Assembly: GCF_018446385.1 (NCBI RefSeq)
Contig: NC_056000.1
Location: forward strand, 30,272,011 to 30,336,010
Direction: 5' to 3'
Source: Zingiber officinale
Taxonomy: Eukaryota; Streptophyta; Magnoliopsida; Zingiberales; Zingiberaceae
DNA length: 64,000 nt
Both the position numbers and the translations under genes were made by a program. Every line of letters begins with the position of its first letter. Position 1 is the stretch's first letter. The notes under the pieces are model-generated. The model saw nothing but the letters and a program-made list of their open reading frames with translations, was not told the DNA's origin and did no database searches. Shown piece by piece: positions 47,020 through 58,255 of the stretch.

Positions 47020-47460
47020 TCCTTAAAAATCTCCATGAATTTTGTGTATACAAAATCGAAGAGGAGATTTTATTCATTAATTTTATTATCTCGTCAACTT
47101 TACTTTATACGAATAAAATTAATAGTTGATCTGTCTTTGATCAAATATTTGGTCAAAACTCTTTGAATTTAAAATAACATTGATTCCTCAAACAATATTA
47201 TTTAAATTCACCAACACCTCAAACACCGTGAATTTTGCATGCCACGTTAGTGTGGACGTATACAAATTCATCATTTGTAAGAGGAGGGTTTTACCCATTG
47301 ACTATCTTGTCAATATAACTTTTTGACAAATAAAATTATCTCAACCACCATGAATCTTGTATGCCACGTTAGTGTGGACCGTATACAAATTCAAACATTT
47401 GTAAGAGGGATTTATTTTGTTATATTGTCAATCTAGTTTTATGACAAATCAATAGTTGGT
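47020..47460. repeat. Tandem leader repeats in the nested copia element
   Basis: About three diverged units of about 115 bases, with a shared GCCACGTTAGTGTGGAC core followed by GTATACAAATTCA. They lie in the untranslated leader, where packaging or translation signals would be expected; function unknown. Confidence 0.75.
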
Positions 47461-48355
47461 TTCCCTTTGGTCACACAAGTGATAGTAGTGACTCCGTTGG
47501 GGAGGATACTATTAAATGTGTCTAAGTGTATACAATTACTTGACACTAAGTCCATTAATAAGATTATGCCCCTTCCGTTGGAGAAGATCACACGCTCTTA
47601 ATTAACTTCCTATAGTCATCAAAAAATGGAAGTATGTTCTAGTGATCCACAAACAAGCTCATCCGTTATGGAGGAAGGCACTCAGAGCCAACGCGCAAGC
47701 TTGTTTGCATCACTTACAAACCAGTAATGGAGACCATGAGATTTACTTAAAAATCCATCTCCCACTTAGTTATTTATAAATGAGGAATTTTAACTATGCT
47801 AGCCTACTAAATATGTAAACCAACATGCACACACAGCATAATATAAAAGCAATAAATAGAAAATCTAATTTTCAACTATTATGACTTTTATCTCTAGTTG
47901 TCCTCCATGTGTTGTCATCCCACTGCTGCCATATTTGGCCACCGCCACCAGGACTAGCTGTCGTATCCATCTTGCTCCTAGTTTCGATGCGCCTCTGGTC
48001 CTTAGAAGGTTCCACGCTTTGCAAGATTCGATCCGCGACATAAATAGAATTTTACATTTTTGATCCTATATTCCATAAAAGGAATGTACATGTATCTAGA
48101 TCAAAAATAAAATCCTAATAAAACTAAATACAGCTCCTGCTGTATTTTATAATACAATCATGCACACACATATAAATGCCCTTGACATGTCCAAGGGTCC
48201 AATCACACACATAATAACTAAAAGTCATAATAGTTGGATCCTGCATCCACAAAGTTAGCACATCCTACTATTAACCTGCCTAAATTATGTATGACATGTG
48301 CATAATTAAACTAATACCAAATACACAGAGGCAAAACCCTAGCTCTAATACCAAT

Positions 48356-50939
48356 TGTTGGTTGCTACTCGGGAAACCTAGAGGTTCCACTGTACAAAAA
48401 TTTTGTACAAAGGTCTGAACCTTTTTCCTAGCTACCATGTATTCTTTTAAATTAAATTTTGGATCGCCTGCGGAACTTAACACGTTTGATCCAAAACTTA
48501 ATCTATTCGTCTTTTAGGTTTTGACTTGGGTCTCCTGCGGAACTTAACACGTTCGACCCAAATCACCTTAAGTTATTAATTTCATTAAATATTAATTTCC
48601 ATAATTGGTTTCCAGTACTGACGTGGCGAGGCACATGACCTTCTTGGATATGGGAGCAACCACCACCGACTAGACAAAACCTTTTATAGAAAGCTAATAT
48701 TTAATTTCCTAAAATAACTTTAGGTTAACCGAAAAGAACAATCAAATCACAAGGAAAAATAAAACAAAAGAACACAACTTCGAAAAACATATTCGAAATA
48801 CTAGAATCGTAAGCCTCTTGTATTTGGTATTATTTTCATAAATAACTAGCATGATGCAGAAAGAAAAATTACTAGTTATACCTTCTAGAAAGACCTCTTG
48901 ATCTTCTACCATATTCCTCTTCTAACCTCGGACGTTGTGTGGGCAACGATCTTCCGAGATGAGAAACCACCAAGCACCTTCTTCTTCTCCTAGCTAGGTT
49001 CGGCCAACACAAAGAAGCTTCACCAAGGACGAAGAACAAAACACCAACCAAGCTCCAAGGGATACAAGCTTTCTCTCCTTCTTCTTCTTCTTCTCCAAGT
49101 AGTATCCGGCCACCACAAGAACTCCAAGCAAGAGATAAGTTTCGGCCACCACAAAAGAGGAAGAAAGGAAGAGGATGGCCGGCCACAATAATTTTCTTCA
49201 AGGATGAATAATTTCGACCACCACCAATGCTCCAAGGGATGCTAGAGATGAGACTTGCTTTCTCTCCTTCTTCTCCTTCCTTGATCCGGCCACAAACAAA
49301 AGCTCCACCAAGAAGATAGGTTTCGGCCAACAAGAGGAGAAGAGAGAAAGGAAAGGGCCGACCACCACACCAAGGAAAAGAGGGAGAAAAATAATAAAGG
49401 TTATTCCCATGAAGGCACCCTCACCCCTTCTTTTATATTCCTTGGCCTAGGCAAATTAGGAAATTTAATTACAATAAAATTTCCTTAATTTTCCTTGACA
49501 TGAATTAATTTGAAGTATTAAATAAAACTTCCTTTTTATCCATGTATTGGTCGGCCACAATCAATAGAGAAAAATTAGGAGAATTTCAATTAACAAATTA
49601 AAACTTCCTAATTTATCTCCGGAAATTTTAAAATTAAAATTTCTCTTCAAAAATCCCTTCATGGTTAATAAAAAGAAATTTCTATAATTTTATTTTTCAA
49701 CATGTGAATAATTTTACAAAGAGAAAATAAAATATCTTTCCAATCTACAAATAAGGAAAGAGATCTAATCTCTTTCTTTAATCTTTTGTAGATCCTTTTA
49801 AGAGAGATATTTTAAATTTAATTTTTTCCAATAAATTATATCTTTCACATAAGAAAAATTAAAATTAAAATTCTTTTTATTTAATTATGGCCGGCCCCCT
49901 CTAGCTTGGGTTCAAGCTTAGGGCCGGCCACCTCATTAACCATGCTTAGGCCGGCCCTAGCTTGATCCAAGCTAGCTTGGCCGGCCCCCTTTAGGTGGGT
50001 ATAGAAGATGGGTATAGTACTCTATAATTAAGAGGCTACGATAGGGACCAAGAGGAGGAATTGGTTTTGGTCTCCCGATAAAATTAAGCATCCCGTGTTC
50101 GCCCCGAACACACAACTTAATTTTATTAATAATAATTCATTCCACTAAAGAACTATTATTGAACTACCGCACCAATCCCAAATTACATTTTTGGGCTCCT
50201 TCTTATTATGAGTGTGTTAGTCTCCCTGTGTTTAAGATATCGAATGTCCACTAATTAAGTGAGTTACTAACAACTCATTTAATTAATATCTTAGTCCAAG
50301 AGTAGTACCACTCAACCTTATCATCATGTTGGACTAAGTCCACATGCACGGTTTAACATGACAATCCTTATGAGCTCCTCTTGAGGACATTATCAACCTA
50401 GTATCTCTAGGACACAGTTTCCTTCTATAATCAACAACACACACTATAAGTAATATCATTTCCCAACTTATCGGGCTTATTGATTCATCGAACTAAATCT
50501 CACTCATTGATAAATTAAAGAAATAAATATCAAATATATGTGCTTGTTATTATATTAGAATTAAGAGCACACACTTCCATAATAACTTAGGTCTTTGTTC
50601 CTTTATGAAGTCAGTATAAAAGAAACGACCTCAAATGGTCCTACTCAATACACTCTAAGTGTACTAGTGTAATTATATAGTTAAGATAAACTAATACCTA
50701 ATTACACTACGATCTTCCAATGGTTTGTTCCTTTCCATCTTAGTCGTGAGCTACTATTTATAATTTATAAGGAACCGATAACATGATCTTCTGTGTGTGA
50801 CACCACACACCATGTTATCTACAATATAAATTAATTGAACAACTACATTTATCATAAATGTAGACATTTGACCAATGTGATTCTTATTTCTAAATAAATG
50901 TTTATACCAAAAGCTAGGCTTTTAGTATACATCCCAACA
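48356..50939 (-). repeat. 5' LTR of the nested copia element
   Basis: 2,584 bases. The primer site (complement of TGGTATTAGAGC) lies at 48342-48353, 2 bases from its edge. Confidence 0.93.
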
Positions 50940-50944
50940 GTGTC

Positions 50945-51200
50945 TTATAAGCTCTGCACCCTTCACCATGAGGCTCTGCATCCTCTTATTGCTACAGGCT
51001 CTGTACCCTTCACCATGGGGCTCAGCATTCTCTTGCTGCTACAGACGTTTCACTCTATTATTAATATATGCTTTGCATCCTTCACTTGTTGTGCATCCTC
51101 TTACATCTACAGGTGTTGCTCCCTTCACCTACGGTGCTCTGCTTCCTTTTATGGCTATGGGCTCTGCTCCCTTATATCGGCTTCACGCTCTTTATCTTCT
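50945..51200. repeat. Minisatellite of about 50-base units (LARD interior)
   Basis: Units carry CTCTGCACCCTTCACCATG- and CTCTTATTGCTACAGG-like phrases. Four or five diverged copies. Confidence 0.7.
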
Positions 51201-51424
51201 CCCCTCGCTCCATGGGTATTTGGGAGTTGAGAGACCGAGACAGATCCTCAGTCGGTTGACACCACTTCGCGATCAGGTATGATAAAGGTTTTATTCCCTC
51301 ATATTGATACGGGCTCCGCTTTTATGGACTTCAAGGCTTATCCTCCCCCGTTCGGGGTCGAGTTATCGCCACTGGTCTCGGATCAGAATATCACCACCGG
51401 TCTCGGATCGGAGCATCGCTAACG

Positions 51425-51785
51425 ATCTCTCGGTCGGACTTCCAGACCAATTCTTGGTCGGGCTTCTAGACCAATTCTCGGTCGGGCTTCTAGATCAATT
51501 CCTGGTCAAACCTCCAGATCAATTCCTGGTCAGACCTCCAGATCAATGCCTGGTCAGACCTCCAGCTCAATGCCTGGTCATACTTCCAGATTGCTTCTTT
51601 GTCAGGCCTTTAGATTGTTTTCTTGTCAGGTCTTCAGATCAATTCCTGGTCAGACTTCCAGATCAATTCCTGATCAGGTCTCCAGATCAAGTCCTAGTCA
51701 GACATCCAGATCAATTCTTGGTCAAGTCTCCAGATCAAGTACTGGTCAGGCCTTCGGATCACCTCCTGGTCGGGATTTCAGACTC
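51425..51785. repeat. Minisatellite of 24-base units (LARD interior)
   Basis: About 14-15 copies of a 24-base unit like TTCCTGGTCAGACCTCCAGA plus TCAA. Because 24 is a multiple of three, every frame gives an eight-residue repeat; this is not taken as a protein. Confidence 0.85.
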
Positions 51786-52560
51786 TCACCCTAGTGTGAG
51801 TTATAAGTGAGCATGCTCTCACGCCCAACGACCTTCCTGGTTGGGTCCCAGACTCTCGCCCCAGTGCGAGTTATAAGTGAGCACTGCTCTCACGCCCAAC
51901 GATCTTCCCGGTCGGGTTTCAGACTCTCGCCCCAATGTGAGTTATAAGTGAGTAGTGCTCTCATACCTCCAGACTCTCGCCCCAGTGCGAGTTATAAGTG
52001 AGCACTGCTCTCACGCTTCCAGACTCTCGCCTCAGTTCGAGTTATAAGTGAGCATGCTCTCACGCTTCCAAACTCTCGCCTCAGTGCGAGTTATAAGTGA
52101 GCATGCTCTCACGCCCAACGATCGACAGGTTGGTGTTCCAGACTCTCGCCTTAGTACGAGTTATAAGTGAGCATGCTCTCACGTCCTACGACCGACAGGT
52201 CGGGTCTCAGACTCTCGCCCCAGTGCGAGTTATAAGTGAGCATGCTCTTACGCTTCCAGACTCTCGCCTCAGTACAAGTTATAAGTGAGTATGCTCTCAC
52301 GCCCAACGACCGACAGGTCGGGTCCCAGACTCTCGCCCCAGTGCGAGTTATAAGTGAGCATGCTCTCACGCTTCCAGACTCTCGCCTCAGTGCGAGTTAT
52401 AAGTGAGCATGCTCTCACGCTTCCAGACTCTCGCCTCAGTGCGAGTTATAAGTGAGCATGCTCTCACGCCCAACGACCGGCAGGTCGGTGTCCGAGACTC
52501 TCGCCCCAGTGCGAGTTATAAGTAAGCATGCTCTCACGACTAACGACCGGTAGGTCGGTG
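51786..52560. repeat. Minisatellite of 49-base units with two hairpins each
   Basis: About 13 copies of a 49-base unit beginning CAGACTCTCGCCCCAGTGCG, with longer variants that include CCAACGACCGACAGGTCGG. Each unit holds ACTCTCGC...GCGAGT and GAGCATGCTC inverted repeats. Copies are close to identical, suggesting recent expansion. Confidence 0.9.
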
Positions 52561-52985
52561 CTCACCCCTCGCTCGCAGCTCTACCTGGCACTCATCACAC
52601 TCGCTTCACTCGCCACTTTGCCCCGACACCCATCCTTAGTGTTTCACTCACCGTTGTTGCTCGATCGACACTTACTGCTCACTCGCCACTCTAGCTGGCA
52701 CTCATCATACTCACTTCACTCGCCGCTCTACCCGGCACTCATCATACTTGCTTCACTTGCCGCTCTGCCCAACACTCTCAGTTCGCGTTTTCGCTCACCA
52801 CTGTTGCTCGGTCAGCACTCATCTCACTCGTTGCTCGATTCACGAGCCCTGCGCCTGCTCAGTTCAAGGGCTTTGTTCCCGTTTACCTTCGATCTTGTTG
52901 GCTCCATGCTCGCGTCGTTCACGGGATCTGCTTTCGCGTTGTTCATGAGTTTTGTGACCATTCGTCATCGACCTCTTGGTTCAGC
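52561..52985. repeat. Short degenerate repeats rich in CACTCGC/TCATCACACTCG
   Basis: Loose units of 30-60 bases (for example ACTCATCATACTCGCTTCAC) grade into the next array. Confidence 0.6.
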
Positions 52986-54410
52986 TTGACGATTGTCTTT
53001 TTATCTGGTCGACATTTTTTAGTCGCCCGGTCGAGATTTTATGGTCGTTGGGTTGGTATTTTCTTGGTCGCGCTCAGAGTTTTACTCGTCGATCCGTCTC
53101 TCTATTACCCGGTCGCGATTTTACTATCGCTGGGTTGGTATTTTCTCAGTTGCGCGCTCGACATCGCTCGCCCGTTCTCATTCCGCTCGATCGACATTAT
53201 CTTTATTTCTTGATTGGTATTTCCTCGGTTGCGCACTCGACATTGCTCACCTGTTCTTATTCCGCCCGACCCGCATTCTCTATATTACTCGGACAACATT
53301 TTTTCGATCGCGCTTACGGATTTACACATCCTGGTTGCGGTTTACTGTCGCTCGGTCGACATTTTTCTCAGTCGCGCTCACAGCTTCGCTCGTCCATCCT
53401 TCTCTCTATTGGTCGATCACGATTTACTGTCGCTCGGTCGGCCCTCGCTCGGTCACGATCAAGGCTTTGCTCGTCCATCACGCTCTTTATTGCCAGGTCT
53501 CGATTTACTGTCGCTTGGTTGGCACTAACTCGGTCACGATCTTGGTTTCGCTCCTTCATCATTCTCTTTGTTGTCAGGTCGTGATTTACTATCACTCGAT
53601 CGGCACTCGCGCGGTCACGCTCTTTATTGTCAGGTCGCGATTTACTGTCGCTTGGTCGACACTCTCTCAAGCGCGCATTCGGTTCTACTTATCCGTCAGT
53701 CTACTCGCTCGGCATTATCTCGGTCACCTATTTTTTGATTGCCCGATCACGATTTACTATAGCTTGGTCGACACTTTTCCGGTCGCACTCACGGCTTCGC
53801 TCGTTGATTCGTCTCTCTATTGCCCGGTCACAATTTATGGTCACTCGGTCGGAATTTCTTTCTAGGTCGTGCTCGTAGCTTTGAGCGTCCATCATTCTCT
53901 TTATTTCTCGATCGTGATCTATTGACACTCGGTCGATATTTCCTCGATTGCGCTCACGGCTCTGCTCGCCCGACACTCTCTCTATTGCCCGGTTGCGATC
54001 TATTGACACTCGATCAATATTTCCTTGGTTGCGCTCATGGTTCTGCTTACCCATTATTCTCTCTATTGGTCGGTCACGATTTACTGTCGCTCGGTCGACG
54101 CTCTCCCGGTCGCGCTTACGAATTTACTCGTCCTGGTCGCGATTTATTGTCGCTCGGTCAGTATTTTTCTTGGTCACGCTCACGACTCTGCTAGTCTATC
54201 ATTTTCTCTATTGCTCGATCACGATTTATTATCACTCGGTTGACACTTTTTCGATCGCCCAGTATTGATTTATTGTCGCTCAATCGTTTTACTCAGCATC
54301 TCTCGACCGTCTGCTCAATATCGCTCGACATTCACCAGATCGCTCTTTTGACACTCGCTCGATATGCCTTTTGTCGCTCGATCGGCGCTTATTCTTTTCA
54401 TCGCTCTGCT
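52986..54410. repeat. Minisatellite of about 100-base units (LARD interior)
   Basis: About 13 units of roughly 100 bases recur with phrases GGTCGCGATTTACTGTCGCT, CGGTCGACATTTTT and TCTCTATTGCCCGGTC. Divergence is moderate and unit order is scrambled. It ends about 130 bases before the purine tract of the element. Confidence 0.85.
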
Positions 54411-54539
54411 AGGTACCAGTCGTCCACAGCTACTCATTCGATGTGATAAGACGAGCCAAGTGAACTGATTCTGCATCCAATAGCGATTCTATTTTAGGCT
54501 TGGTCTAGTCAGTCAGACTTGCGCCTTCTTTGACTAGAC

Positions 54540-54553
54540 TTGAGGGGGAGGCT
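54540..54553 (+). other. Polypurine tract of the LARD-like element
   Basis: TTGAGGGGGAGGCT directly abuts the 3' LTR start TGTGACG, as expected for plus-strand priming. Confidence 0.75.
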
Positions 54554-56034
54554 TGTGACGTGGATATGGGTTGAGGGGTAGGGAAGAAATTAAGAGGAAG
54601 AAGGAGGGCATTTTAGTCTTTTGGGATAGTTAGGGCTTGAGGAGAAAAGAGGAGGGAATGTAGCATGCAAAAGGGGCTGCTGCTGCTTCGTGGTTTTGGA
54701 GGTCGCCGCCGCCAACAAAGAAGAGAGTTCTTCTCCCTCTCTCTCACCACCACCATCGCAATGCCGACGACAACCCCTCCTTCCTCCTTCTCCTCGCGAC
54801 ACCATCGCCGGACTCCCTCTCCTCCTTGCGACGTTGCCGCCGCCGGACAGGCTACTACCCCTCCCCTCTTCCTCATGCTCTGCTCTTCACCAGGGCTCGC
54901 CACTGCTCCTTCTCCTTCTCCTCACGACGACTGCCTCTCCACTTCCTCCTCTTCGCAACGTCGACGTCGGACAGGTCGTTCTCCGTTGCTACCAGGGGTT
55001 GGCCACGCCACCCTCATCGGTTCCGACCACCGCCTCCTCCCTCTCACGCTCGCTTCCCCACTGATGCCTCCTCTCTGCCCCCTTGCGCACATCGCGACCC
55101 CCGTCGTGAACGCCGACGTCGCTACCTCTCTTGACGTCGTAACCTCCTCCCCTTTCTCTTCTCCACACTCCTGCCAGCCTTACTTCTCCCTCCTGTTGAC
55201 GTTGTCGACAATGAGCGACCACGACCACCACGTGCCTTTGCTCTCCTTCCGTCCCCGCTGCATTCCAGCCATCCACCGTGGCTCCGGCAGCAACCCTAGT
55301 GCCGCTTCACAACCCTCGGCACTAATCTGGCCTCTAAGCCCTCGTTACCGTGGGCCTTGCTATCACCGACACGACCGTCTCCACTCCTATTGTGTTCCGA
55401 CCTTCGGGCTGATTTTGCTTGTATGTTATATTTCACTTATCTGGCTTATGTGTCATGTTCTGGGCCTTCATGCAGTTATTATTTTATCTTGGCCTACGTG
55501 CCAATGTCTTATCCTGGTTTGCTTGCCGATCTTATGTCCCGACCTACGTGCTGATCTTATGTCCCGGTCTGCATGCCGATCTTATGTCCCAGCCTGCGTG
55601 CCGGTGTTTTATCCCGACCTGCAGCTTGTCTTCCGGTTCCCTTCCGCGTTCGGCTTTGCGTCGCCAGATCCATCCCTTCATCCTGATCAGGTGTCGTCTA
55701 CTCTTCCGGGTCACAACAACTCGAGCAGCGTCCCATTCGAGGGCGCCCCCTGGGCCAGGGTATGTTTTCTGTACTCGTCCCTCGTTCATTTCATTATTAT
55801 ATTATCAGCCTGTTACTTATGCATTCGTTGGATCTACCTCGAGCCTCGGAGTCGGGGTACCAGGAACCAGGGGGACCCGGTCACTGGCTGTAGGTTGCGT
55901 TGAACAGAGTACTTCTGAAGACTTTGTCAACACAGAAGTCATCTCAGCACACCCCCTCCAAGACGTCGCGACTCAGTCAACATTTCATCCACCTCACCCG
56001 ACGGTCCATCTGACTCAGATTCCGGAAAGGATCA
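54554..56034 (+). repeat. 3' LTR of the LARD-like element
   Basis: Starts TGTGACG after the purine tract and ends GGATCA. It has fewer copies of the 26-base unit than the 5' LTR. Confidence 0.82.
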
Positions 56035-56050
56035 TAGCCCAAGAGCAAAA

Positions 56051-56470
56051 TTAAAAGGATTTAAGTCCAAAATGGACAATCTCATTCATTATGGAGATAT
56101 TTGAATATCCTTTAGGCACAACATTCTTCTTGTCCCGAGGAACTCGGAAGGGGCGACCTCCTTGGCTTTTTAGGCCTAGAGCGATAGAGCTTGGCATTGA
56201 GCTCGACGATGGGAGCAACTCCAAGGGCGATGGACTTGCGCTTCGGTGACTCCGTGAGCCATCCCAACGACTCCACACGCTTCTTCCTCTTCTCATCCTC
56301 CTCTCCTCCCCCTACGATCTTCCCCATGTGATCCTGCTGCTTCGTAGCATCGGCATCACTGATGACTCCGTGATCCATCCCAGCGACTCCACACGCTTCT
56401 TCCTCTTCTCATCCTGAACTCTCTTCCCCTGCGATCTTCCCCATGTGATCCCGCTGCTTCGTAGCGAGAT
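56051..56470 (-). pseudogene. First-exon fragment resembling a CCDC174-like (DUF4078) gene, internally duplicated
   Basis: The minus strand encodes MGKIVGGGEEDEKRKKRVES then LGWLTES and, in the same frame, IALGVAPIVELNAKLYRS, recalling plant proteins with VESLGWLTES...VGASSIVELKAQLY, a conserved N-terminus I associate with CCDC174-like proteins. A second copy of the start (ATGGGGAAGATCGCAGGGGA) lies just upstream, within a tandem duplication of about 110 bases (about 56240-56350 and 56350-56460). The upstream copy runs into a stop soon after. The 88-codon frame ends at about 56112 with no clear continuation of the family. It is probably a truncated, duplicated copy next to the LARD insertion. 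Family name is from memory and uncertain. Confidence 0.42.
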
Positions 56471-56699
56471 CTACGAAGGAATACACAAAGGGCAACAGCA
56501 AGAAAAGGAGAGAAAACGAAACCAACCGTCGCAGCCTGAGGCTAAAGGGAGGAAGGCTAGGGGGAGAAAGAACCAGAGCTCAGTTACAAGCTCTTGGGAA
56601 AATGGAACTCTCCTTCACAGCGCGATGTGGAGGAGAGTTCGATCGTTAAGAGAAAAAAATTTTGCCACGCGATGAGATTTTTTTTACGCTCACTTGAGA

Positions 56700-57340
56700 A
56701 TAACTTTACTGTAAGACTGTTAACAGCTCACCCTGCCCTCCGATAATTAAGACTATAAATGAATCAAGCGTTCGTGAACAAGTTTGGTGTTCGGCTTGGT
56801 AAGAGCTTGTTTATGTTCGTTTAATAAACATAAGATTAATTAAACAAACAAGCTTGAACAACTCGTTAAGCTAAACAAATAAGCTTGAACACATATATGT
56901 TGAACTCGTTAATATTCGTGAACAATGTTCATGAATCATATTTATTAATAAAACTCATTTTAATATGTTAAATAAATAATAAAATAAAATAAATAAATAA
57001 ATTTAAATTATCAATCTTAATAACCAATCAAACAATTAAAAGCTTCAAACAATCAAACAAGCTTGAATTGAGAGTTTGATAATATTTAAATGAATCAAGC
57101 TCAAGCCAAGCTCGAACCAAGCTCAAGCCAAGCTTGAATTGAGAGCTTGATAACATCTAAACGAACCAAGCCAAGTCAAGATTCAAACAAGCGCAAGCTC
57201 ATAAAAAATAAATCAAGCCAAGCTTGAACACCCATTTCAAAATCTTAGTTCATTTTAAACTCGGCTCAGCTCGGCTCGATTATCTTATCAAATAAGCTTG
57301 AACATCCCAAAATTTAACTCGATTCGACTCATTTTCCACC
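56700..57340. repeat. AT-rich DNA with dispersed AAGCTTGAAC/GAGCTCAAGC repeats
   Basis: Many diverged copies of a 10-20 base phrase (CAAGCTTGAAC, AAGCCAAGCTTGAATTGAGA) in the same orientation. No termini or coding region. It may be a minisatellite or a non-autonomous DNA element; I cannot classify it. Confidence 0.55.
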
Positions 57341-58130
57341 CTAGCGATAATTAAATTTTAACAATGCAAAAAATGCGTTGTTAATATTAAATTTTGACCG
57401 TGTTTTTTTTAATGTATTGATTTGTATGCACAGAAATATTAATAATAATGTTAATAGCGTGCTTTTAAGATGTGTATGTTGTACGTAAAAAATCAAATTT
57501 GTTATAGTCCAAGTAAATATAAAATATTTGAAATAAATAAAATAGCTGTACATAAAGATTAAATATTTTAATATAAAATATTAGTTTAAGAAGCCAAATT
57601 TTATGGAGTGATTATGTATGAGTCAGTTAACTCTAGTCAATTACGTGGTTGACTTTAAAAATCCCTAGTCTCAAGATTAAAAGCCACTCCCTTACATCCT
57701 TCTTTATTAGAAGGTCTCCTAAATTTGTTATCTGTTCGTACCTATAAAGGCTTCTTACCTACTTGGTGTCTGGTCTTTTCTGTTTTAATTAGACTTCTTG
57801 TTCTTTCCAATTGTTCGATCTATCTGACCTATTTGTATTTCTCTTCATTGCCAAATATTTGGTCCTTCTGATCCATTTTGAATTTTTCATGATCAACCAA
57901 ATGTTCAGTCAGTCCACTTAGCCCATTTGATGTTTTCCCTGAGCTCATGTTAGTCTTTCTCATTGATCCTACAATTTGTCAAGTTTTTTAATATCTGCAC
58001 ATTTGAAGCATATGTTAGATTACAAAATAGTTAAATTTAAACTTTTTGTTATATATTAAAATATTAATTTGATTGTTTGGTGTTTGCTTGTGCCAATAGC
58101 ATAAACCTAAGATCATTATTGCCTAGAGAA
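57341..58130. other. AT-rich intergenic, with possible old SIRE-LTR remnant
   Basis: At 57735-57955 phrases such as TGGTGTCTGGTC, CAAATATTTGGTCC and AAATGTTCAGTCAGTCCACTT resemble, in diverged form, the 45-base repeats of the SIRE-like LTR at 2436-2775. Otherwise nothing recognised. Confidence 0.4.
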
Positions 58131-58255
58131 CTCAGGAAACTGAACTAAAAAGGAAAGCTCAGGGGGCTGAGCCAGACGGTGAGATCGGAAGGCTGAACTA
58201 GATTGTGAGCTCCGGAGGCTAAGCTAGATGATTAGCTTAGGAGGCCAACACAGAT
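58131..58255. repeat. Short tandem repeat of about 27-base units
   Basis: Four or five diverged units built on GGAGGCTGAACTAGATGGTGAGCTC-like sequence. Function unknown. Confidence 0.65.

Larger units (their letters stand above)
41287..50939 (-). mobile_element. Ty1-copia element, complete ends, decayed interior
   Basis: LTRs 41287-43840 (3') and 48356-50939 (5'), ends TGTTGG and CCAACA, target duplication GTGTC (41282-41286 and 50940-50944). Polypurine tract complement at 43841-43850, primer site at 48342-48353. Parts on the minus strand: RNase H (44275-44475), reverse transcriptase (about 44640-45390), integrase (about 45400-46260), GAG-pre-integrase (about 46280-46480), then a long leader. 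A clear gag was not found. The interior is broken in many places although the LTRs are very alike, so this copy may have been moved by proteins supplied in trans. Confidence 0.93.
39199..56034 (+). mobile_element. Large non-coding LTR element (LARD-like), split by a nested copia element
   Basis: LTRs at 39199-40725 and 54554-56034 share long stretches (for example TTTTAGTCTTTTGGG and GCTTGAGGAGAAAAGAGG near the start). Both end GGATCA. A primer site (GCGCCGTCTGTGGGAAC) follows the first at about 40730-40747 and a purine tract (TTGAGGGGGAGGCT) precedes the second at 54540-54553, setting the + strand. Without the nested copia element the interior is about 4.2 kb of minisatellites with no gag or pol. 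No target duplication could be matched, and the left edge of the first LTR is diverged, so the element is older or recombinant. It would depend on another element's proteins. It carries no recognisable coding parts, so breaks cannot be counted. Confidence 0.8.

Noticed and set aside
51786-52560. Regular repeats that might suggest a CRISPR array
   Set aside because: Units are contiguous with no unique spacers of constant length, and this is plant nuclear DNA.
51304-53865. Long frames coding for apparent repeat proteins
   Set aside because: They are translations of minisatellites inside a non-coding element; several frames are open at once.
54665-55903. 412-codon open frame in the LARD 3' LTR
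   Set aside because: Low-complexity Ser/Pro/Leu-rich product from a CT-rich LTR. The partner LTR does not keep the same full frame, and no domain is recognisable.
39194-56039. Target duplication for the LARD-like element
   Set aside because: The five bases outside each LTR (TGGAT and TAGCC) do not match, so no duplication is claimed.
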